Both the position numbers and the translations under genes were made by a program. Below, in pieces: positions 59,801 through 64,000 of a DNA stretch of 64,000 bases. Origin of the DNA: Elysia chlorotica (lineage: Eukaryota; Mollusca; Gastropoda; Plakobranchidae); contig RQTK01000212.1 of NCBI GenBank assembly GCA_003991915.1, positions 36,429 through 100,428 of the forward strand, written 5' to 3'. The notes below the pieces were generated by a model. It saw only the letters and a program-made list of their open reading frames with translations, was not told the DNA's origin and searched no databases. Numbering within the stretch: position 1 is the first letter of the stretch; each line of letters starts with the position of its first letter.

Positions 59801-62428
59801 AAGAACTGTGATGTGGGCTGTGTAGTGGGGTCGAGCTGGCTTAACTCATTTGCATTACATTCCATGAACTTGATGTATGTTCAGGTCACTTCGCAACCAT
59901 AGTTGTAATGTATTGTTTTACACTCTATCATAAGTGATACTTTATAGGGACATAACATTTTTTTTCTAAATAAAAAGCCATTTCTTTTAGTTTTATTAGT
60001 TCCCTTTGACCACCATAGAACTAAATAGGCTGCGACTGGAATGAATTGAGAGCGCTGGGCTTCTTCAAGTCCCCGGTTCCATTCCACTATTGGGCAAATT
60101 TTTTGGTCTGATTTTGTCCCCTATTATGGTTTAGTCTATAAGTGTAAAATGTGACTGGTTGATTCAGAAGTTTTGGTATCTTGATCAGTCTCTGTGTGGC
60201 AGGACGTAAACTTGTCTTGGGACTTGTTTGTGGTCTAGTCTAGCTGCTGACGTTGAAAGTTTAAAAGAAACAACCAACCTTTAGTTACCTATAAAATAAC
60301 TTACTGCAACTGCAATTATGTCTTGCAAAGGTACAACTGGGTACCTCTGAAAAAACTAGAAAAAGAAAAACCTCAAGATGATTGAGAATTCAACAGTGAT
60401 GCCAATTTTCCTTAAATTTATGCATTTTAATAATTTAAATTGTCTCTCCTAAATAAGTAGTAATTATAATATATACCCTATTTGTATGACTCAATATGCT
60501 AACCTCTTTAAAATAAAATTTAAAAAAGTTAAGTACTAAAAGAATTTTCCCACTCAGCATCACTGATCCACCTATGGACTCATGGATGCTGTTGAATTAC
60601 TGACTAGATTTAGGAGAGTCAGATAATTTGAATAACCTCCTTTTGTAGGGAACATATTAGTCTAGTGGTTTAAAATATGTAGCTTGTTTGATGCTGTTGA
60701 ATTACTGACTAGCTTGTTGTTTGATGCTGTTGAATTACTGACTAGCTTGTTGTTTGATGCTGTTGAATTACTGACTAGCCTGTTGCATGATGCTGTTGAA
60801 TCGCTCACTAGTCTGTTTGTTCTGCCTGGTTCAGGAAGCCACACTGGAGCGCGAGCGAGGCAGGGGTAAAGGTTACGACCAGGACGACTCAATGGGTCTC
60901 CATGCGGGTCAGGAGTACGATCCTTACGCTGGCGAGACAGACAAAGAGCGCAGGAAGCGAGAGAAGGAGGAGGAAAAGCGCCGGAAGAAGGAGGCTGAGG
61001 AGGAGAAGAAAAAGAAGAAAGGCAGGAAGGGCAAAGATGATCTGAACACATCAGAAGATAGACTGGACAATATGGTGAGATTGGTTTGCTGGTTTTATGT
61101 CTTATGTATTATGGATGTGTAAGATGTACAAACCTAAGATATATTTTGATAGCAATATTATCCTTTTTACTCTTCTTAAGTGAGGCCTATTATAATTATC
61201 CATTATGGCCAAAAGAAGTGTTATCTAGGTGAATGCTGCTGGTTAGGTCAGTGTCAATACAATGGTACTGGCTAAGACTAGAGGCATGGTATCCCTGCAC
61301 TGTCTCAATGTGTCAGCTCATGAAATCATCTCATGTTTGTCTTATCGTCCACATCAACATAAAACATCTAGGTGTATGAGTTTTAAAATATTGCAAATTA
61401 ATGTGATCTAATTTTTTATTTATTTTTTCTTGTTGTTTACAATTTTTCAATTCCTCTTAAAAATCTCTTCTTTTAAAAAAAAAAATCTTGCAGGGTGTGG
61501 ACGATGCTACTGCCAGAGCTTTGGGAAGAGATCCAGGCGCCATGGGATTACACGGGGTATGCTATCTCCTTACCACCCACACTATCCTTGTGTTTGAGTT
61601 CTGTGTTTTCATTTTGTTGGCAATACCTAAACATTTTGAAAATCCTAATTGCCCTGTTGTCTGTACTTTCTATTGCTCTCACTCCCTTCTGTTTTATCTT
61701 GAGTTTATATTTTTTTCCCTGGACACTGAGTTTTCAGCTTAATTTTTTCGAGTAATTGTTATATTAACAATTGTATTCCTATTACAAGTTTTTTGTTTCT
61801 AAATTGTCTTTCTTTTCGTTTTTCTTTGTCTGCCTGTCTGTATCCCATTGCTGTCATTGCTCTTTCCCACCCCTGGAGATTAAATGATTGGTGTAGCTTT
61901 CTTTTTCCGTTTAAAGATAGATCAAAAAGTTTATATTAATACTTTACAAATAAGGTTTAGGCAGTGCACTGGCTGGCATGGATACTTATTGTGTGGGTTT
62001 TGATTTACTTTATTTTTTTTAGATTAGGAAAACAAATTCACTATACACGGCCTGGTTGTGGCTGCACTTCATAAAAAAAAATGTACTGTAATATAAACCC
62101 ATTACATTTGTGAACATACTCTGGTGTTTGTTGAGCATCTGTGATGCAGTAATTCACTACTCTAGACCTTATAGGATTCCCTGTGAAATTTAGGGGATGT
62201 TAAACTTTAACCCATTTCGAAAGTCAGTAGGAAAGTCTGCAAAACAAGATCTACTATAGGAGTTGAACAAAGACTACATGTGTGTGTGTGTGTGTGTTTA
62301 TGCCCCTTCTTGTGGGCATTTTTAGAGAAAGATTGACCACATTGTGTTCCCCCCCCTCTGGGCAGGACACACTGTATCTGGGAGGTCCTGAAGTCTGGGA
62401 TGAGTTGGGCCTTTTGGCAGATGACCAG
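50758..62428 (+). CDS. EPB41: Protein 4.1 / coracle-family FERM protein (3' incomplete)
   Basis: Membrane-skeleton adaptor whose FERM domain links transmembrane proteins to spectrin/actin; in invertebrates coracle acts at septate junctions. Exons: 50758-50877, 51533-51646, 52197-52239, 52910-52985, 53732-53776, 54213-54392, 54871-55111, 55680-55777, 56479-56678, 57676-57801, 58127-58248, 59236-59475, 61494-61556, 62366-62428, with a second copy of two of them at 59677-59798 and 60835-61074. All junctions are GT/AG and keep frame. Counting the upstream exon as residues 1-26, FERM spans about 48-332: F1 begins [10 protein letters not shown]; then [48 protein letters not shown] and [14 protein letters not shown]. 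The FERM-adjacent motif [14 protein letters not shown] follows. These motifs separate it from yurt/EPB41L5. A very basic/acidic segment ([20 protein letters not shown]) lies in the duplicated exon. The spectrin-actin-binding and C-terminal domains were not seen and may lie past the window. Confidence 0.93.
51000..51150 (-). pseudogene. Probable 3' end of a non-LTR retrotransposon ORF
   Basis: The minus strand reads [20 protein letters not shown] and then [16 protein letters not shown] with a stop soon after, in the style of the C-terminus of RTE/jockey-like polyproteins (..RDxWR..). It lies inside 4.1 intron 2, antisense. Identification is by eye. Confidence 0.5.
51533..51646 (+). CDS. EPB41: 4.1 exon 3: FERM F1
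   Basis: 114 nt, phase 0 to 0, acceptor CCCTTCAG|AAA and donor AAG|GTTCTC, a weak donor. It encodes the conserved [19 protein letters not shown] of lobe F1. Confidence 0.93.
52197..52239 (+). CDS. EPB41: 4.1 exon 4: FERM F1 ([12 protein letters not shown])
   Basis: 43 nt, acceptor TTTCAG|TAC, donor AAAA|GTAAGT, leaving phase 1. It encodes [14 protein letters not shown], matching the WLD..K.I.KQ motif of 4.1 proteins. Confidence 0.92.
52558..52806. mobile_element. MITE-like element with about 35-bp terminal inverted repeats
   Basis: Left end GTGAGGCAACCAGGGTGA then ATCGGGCACAAGTC; right end GACTTGTGCTTGATTCACCC then TGGTTGCCTCAC, its inverse complement apart from a 5-bp insertion. 249 bp, no coding capacity, in 4.1 intron 4. 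Confidence 0.8.
52910..52985 (+). CDS. EPB41: 4.1 exon 5: end of F1
   Basis: 76 nt, acceptor TTTTTACAG|AAGG, donor CCAG|GTTTGT. It encodes [20 protein letters not shown], the hallmark FYPPDP loop. Confidence 0.93.
53732..53776 (+). CDS. EPB41: 4.1 exon 6: start of F2 ([11 protein letters not shown])
   Basis: 45 nt, phase 2 to 2, acceptor TTCCTCAG|ATGG, donor GAAG|GTATGT. It encodes [14 protein letters not shown] and completes an Arg codon with the next exon. Confidence 0.9.
54213..54392 (+). CDS. EPB41: 4.1 exon 7: FERM F2
   Basis: 180 nt, phase 2 to 2, acceptor CTACCAG|AATT and donor ATAA|GTAAGG. It encodes [18 protein letters not shown] and [20 protein letters not shown], typical F2 helices. 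Confidence 0.95.
54871..55111 (+). CDS. EPB41: 4.1 exon 8: F2/F3, most conserved exon
   Basis: 241 nt, acceptor AAACGCAG|GGGC, donor GAG|GTAGGG, ending in phase 0. It encodes [49 protein letters not shown] and [14 protein letters not shown]. It is GC-rich compared with the flanking introns. Confidence 0.96.
55216..55345. repeat. Tandem duplication, about 65 bp unit, 4.1 intron 8
   Basis: Both units carry GGTGTTGGCAATATTA and TCAAACTGAACTCAATCTAA and TTTATCTGTC. Confidence 0.85.
55680..55777 (+). CDS. EPB41: 4.1 exon 9: end of F3
   Basis: 98 nt, acceptor GCTCAG|CTTG, donor TTCAG|GTAAAC. It encodes the C-terminal F3 helix [16 protein letters not shown], which closes the FERM domain. Confidence 0.95.
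55834..56059. mobile_element. MITE-like element, second copy
   Basis: Left end GGTGAAACAGGCACAAGT, right end ACTTGTGCCTGATTCACC, inverse complements with one mismatch. 226 bp, in 4.1 intron 9. Confidence 0.78.
56479..56678 (+). CDS. EPB41: 4.1 exon 10: FERM-adjacent (FA) region
   Basis: 200 nt, acceptor CTCAACAG|ATTG. The donor is taken as GAGT|GTGAGT because only this choice keeps frame into the next exon. It encodes [15 protein letters not shown] and [11 protein letters not shown], followed by SRSMDE. The Ser/Thr/Arg-rich FA segment is a phospho-regulated linker in the family. Confidence 0.93.
56726..56976. mobile_element. MITE-like element, third degraded copy
   Basis: Left end GGGTAAATCAGGCGCAAGT; the right end CAAGTTGAGCCTGAAAATCC is a poor match to the family terminus. 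In 4.1 intron 10. Confidence 0.5.
57676..57801 (+). CDS. EPB41: 4.1 exon 11: polar linker with YDPNRS repeats
   Basis: 126 nt, phase 1 to 1, acceptor CTGTCCAG|TGGG, donor CCAG|GTGAGA. It encodes an Asp/Arg/Asn/Tyr-rich linker with YDPNRS twice. No known domain. Confidence 0.85.
58127..58248 (+). CDS. EPB41: 4.1 exon 12 (first copy of duplicated pair)
   Basis: 122 nt, phase 1 in and 0 out, acceptor GATCCAG|CCTA, donor GGG|GTAAGA. It encodes [20 protein letters not shown] and a basic tail. It appears identical in sequence to 59677-59798. Confidence 0.85.
58741..59217 (+). repeat. 33-bp minisatellite before 4.1 exon 13, 15 units
   Basis: The consensus unit is about 33 bp and includes TGATGCTGTTGAATTACTGA followed by CTAGCTTGTTGTT. 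A few units are shortened. Because 33 is a multiple of three, long open frames appear on both strands, but these are not genes. The array ends about 20 bp before the exon 13 acceptor. Confidence 0.92.
59236..59475 (+). CDS. EPB41: 4.1 exon 13 (first copy), charged Lys/Glu-rich segment
   Basis: 240 nt, phase 0 to 0, acceptor TGGTTCAG|GAAG, donor ATG|GTGAGA. It encodes 80 residues, including a run of Glu/Lys/Arg predicted to form a single charged helix or coiled coil. The preceding intron ends in a 33-bp minisatellite. Confidence 0.87.
59677..59798 (+). CDS. EPB41: 4.1 exon 12' (second copy of duplicated pair)
   Basis: Same length, splice sites and sequence as 58127-58248. It needs a phase 1 donor upstream, so it can follow exon 11 (57801) but not exon 13 (59475, phase 0). 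It is therefore either a mutually exclusive alternative or unused. Confidence 0.65.
60027..60279 (+). mobile_element. SINE inserted in intron between 4.1 exons 12' and 13'
   Basis: Diverged head with B box CCCGGTTCCATTCC, TTTTGTCCCCTATTATGG, TCTGTGTGGCAGGACGTAAA and GCTGACGTTGAAAG tail. Absent from the paralogous position in the first block. Confidence 0.7.
60678..60812 (+). repeat. Same 33-bp minisatellite before exon 13', 4 units
   Basis: Short counterpart of the 58741-59217 array in the second duplicated block, ending at the same distance from the exon 13' acceptor. The difference of 15 against 4 units shows copy-number change since the duplication. Confidence 0.9.
60835..61074 (+). CDS. 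EPB41: 4.1 exon 13' (second copy of duplicated pair)
   Basis: 240 nt, phase 0 to 0. I count three differences from 59236-59475, all synonymous (GGC/GGT, ACG/ACA, AAG/AAA). It can follow exon 12, 12' or 13 in frame and joins exon 14. Confidence 0.75.
61239..61395 (+). mobile_element. Degenerate SINE body in 4.1 intron 13
   Basis: TGGTTAGGTCAGTGTCAATA, GGCATGGTATCCCTGCACTG and a weak tail. Confidence 0.5.
61494..61556 (+). CDS. EPB41: 4.1 exon 14
   Basis: 63 nt, phase 0 to 0, acceptor CTTGCAG|GGTG, donor GGG|GTATGC. It encodes [21 protein letters not shown], a small linker exon with no known domain. Confidence 0.75.
62366..62428 (+). CDS. EPB41: 4.1 exon 15, last exon seen in window
   Basis: 63 nt, phase 0 to 0, acceptor CTGGGCAG|GACA, donor CAG|GTGACT. 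It encodes [20 protein letters not shown]. The frame stays open, so the gene continues beyond the window. Exons 14 and 15 have equal size and phase and could be cassette exons. Confidence 0.7.
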
Positions 62429-63100
62429 GTGACTGTAAACATCTTCTGCCTGTCTCTCTGTGTGCCAGTGTTCCTGCAGTCATTGTGCTTGCTTTGTCTC
62501 CTTCAGAACTCAGCAGAGTCATATCGCATACGTTTACGTGGTGAAATAGCCTTTTTATATGAAAAAAATCAAGGGCTGAAGTTTTCAGATCTACAACCAT
62601 TTTTATTCTAGGTTTGTTGGTTCAAAAGATATGAATTTTTTTTAAACCCTCAAAATAGTGTGATTTCATGAGCATGGCAGGCAAAATACTCTGACTCTGT
62701 TGAGTTAAAGGGACTCCATGGTAACATCAATGATGCTTTAATAAGATTCAAAGAGTGGTTGCTTTTGCCTTACCACAATTTTCACAAGGTTACAATATTA
62801 CATGGACATTGCTTTATTCATTTTGCCATCCATATCATAGCATCGTTGCTGATTTCTGAGGTTAGGAAACCAATATTTACTTTTACCAATGCTTACTGTC
62901 ACCTTTCAGGGTTCAGCAGTTGTTTATTTTTGTTTTTGTTTTTTTGTGAGGCTCTTATCATGCTTTAAATTCATCACAGTTAAAATGTTTTACTAAAGTT
63001 TTAGATTATGCCAGCTTGAATATATATCCCCTCCATTCCTTCCCCATCCTAAATTGACTCGTTTCAAAATAGATGAATATTATTACCAAGCCTGATATGT

Positions 63101-63235
63101 AGTCTGGGATGAAGTAACAGATTTCTGGCTTGAAATGAAGAAACAGATCGCTTTAGTGAAATGAAGAAACGGATTGCTAGCTTGGAATGAAGTAACAGAA
63201 TGCTAGTTTGAAATGCAAAGTTTCAATGAAGTAAA
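63101..63235. repeat. Degenerate 30-bp tandem repeat
   Basis: Units based on GAAATGAAGAAACAGAT and GGAATGAAGTAACAGA, four to five copies. 62429-63100 shows no supported exon. Confidence 0.75.
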
Positions 63236-63885
63236 AAATGGCCATACAGGTTTTAAGATTTATGAGATAGTGCATTGGTGTTGAATGCAGCATCTGAAAG
63301 TAGATATTTCTAGATCCTTGCCGGGGTATTCTACCAACTGCTTTATTTCTCATCCTGCATGCAGTGGCAAAGGTCAGGCTTGTATTTCTCTAAGACTGAA
63401 ACCTTAGATGCGGTTAATTCATTTTTGGTGTGTGTTTGTGTAGAGTTAACCCTCACAGCGCTGTTACCCATCCATTTCTGTGACATACTTATGACTGACT
63501 CATTTGGGTGTAAATTTGGATACAAATTTTGAAATATTTGGAAGTAAATAAACACTATCTCATAAGTTGACCATGGAAAAATACACAACCTCAATACAAC
63601 CAGTGCTTGAAACACAACCTCTACCTTTGATGCTAGGAGGATTTAGCCACTAAAATCTTCTTATCTTTAGATAGGCAAATCGCACAAGAGGGGCGTGCGA
63701 TTGATAATCCAGAGAGTGCTAACTGCCAATGCTTTCCTGTGTGTCTGTAGACATGTTCTATGTGGCCCATGTTAATTTTCTGTATTGTAATCTGCCTGTT
63801 TGTTTGGGGGATTTGTTTTAGGGTTTTTTTTGCACACTCTTCCTTGGGAAACATAGTTGCACTGGGGTTAAAACGTTTCCCCTGC

Positions 63886-64000
63886 AGGTCAGGTTGGTGT
63901 CAGTATACTGGTCAAGTGCTTGGTATACCACTATGGGGTCCTGCGGACGATATATAGCTAGCCTTGCCCAGTTGATGACGTCTGACGTTAAGAAACCAAT
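63886..64000 (+). mobile_element. Degenerate SINE body at right edge
   Basis: GGTTGGTGTCAGTATACTGG and GACGTCTGACGTTAAGAAAC match core and tail of the family. Confidence 0.5.

Larger units (their letters stand above)
57966..61115 (+). repeat. Tandem duplication of a two-exon block in the 4.1 gene
   Basis: Block 57966-59516 (about 1551 bp) is repeated directly as 59517-61115 (about 1599 bp), with matching intron, exon and flank sequence. Copy 2 contains a SINE (60027-60279) that copy 1 lacks. Copy 1 has 15 minisatellite units against 4 in copy 2. The independent SINE insertion argues against a simple assembly duplicate of one haplotype. Confidence 0.9.

Noticed and set aside
60027..60279. Idea that the exon 12-13 duplication is an assembly duplicate of two haplotypes
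   Set aside because: Not fully excluded, but the direct head-to-tail join at 59516/59517 and the SINE and VNTR differences fit a real tandem duplication better.
62500..62611. In-phase open stretch after exon 15 with acceptor-like CTCCTTCAG, ending in a stop at 62609
   Set aside because: Residues resemble no 4.1 C-terminal domain and the sequence looks intronic; an alternative terminal exon cannot be excluded without RNA.

Overview
The window is animal nuclear DNA, AT-rich and packed with microsatellites, tandem duplications and tRNA-derived SINEs, with intron-rich genes obeying GT/AG splicing. A lophotrochozoan, probably a gastropod mollusc, is my best guess from genome texture; this is inference, since no marker gene settles it. 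There is no operon, CRISPR array or other prokaryotic feature. An assembly gap (Ns) lies at 13102-13195.

Right part (50.7-64 kb, + strand): a protein 4.1/coracle-family gene (FERM membrane-skeleton adaptor). Fourteen consecutive exons can be read in phase from 50758 to 62428, and the gene runs off the right edge. A conserved-looking phase-compatible first coding exon sits about 49 kb upstream at 1466-1543; if it belongs to this gene, nearly the whole left part of the window is its first intron. Inside the gene a 1.55-kb block holding two exons is tandemly duplicated, with the exon copies almost identical.

Middle (38.4-48.4 kb, - strand): two tandem paralogous three-exon genes (A, 38551-41896; B, 45433-48327). 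Each encodes a 424-residue secreted protein with a signal peptide, one EGF-like domain, a VWD-like start motif and a nine-cysteine C-terminal half ending in the same GRGRFYFY tail. Exon lengths (82, 301 and 892 nt) are identical. Both have a TATATAA box about 85 bp upstream of the start codon and a poly(A) signal shortly after the stop. I do not recognise the function.

Left part (1.6-38.4 kb): no convincing protein gene. It holds long (CT)n, (GACA)n, (TTC)n and (AAT)n arrays, several local segmental duplications (7.6-9.3, 11.7-12.3, 13.4-13.8, 14.8-19.2, 25.9-26.6 and 36.7-37.0 kb), a 427-bp foldback element, a broken non-LTR reverse transcriptase fragment and many SINE copies.

The most unusual pattern is that three minisatellites are built from splice signals. 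Gene A intron 1 and gene B intron 2 carry tandem arrays of their own 5' splice sites (about 9 and 7 copies). The repeat next to a duplicated 4.1 exon carries a branch-point-like TACTGAC in most of its units (15 copies in one duplicate, 4 in the other).
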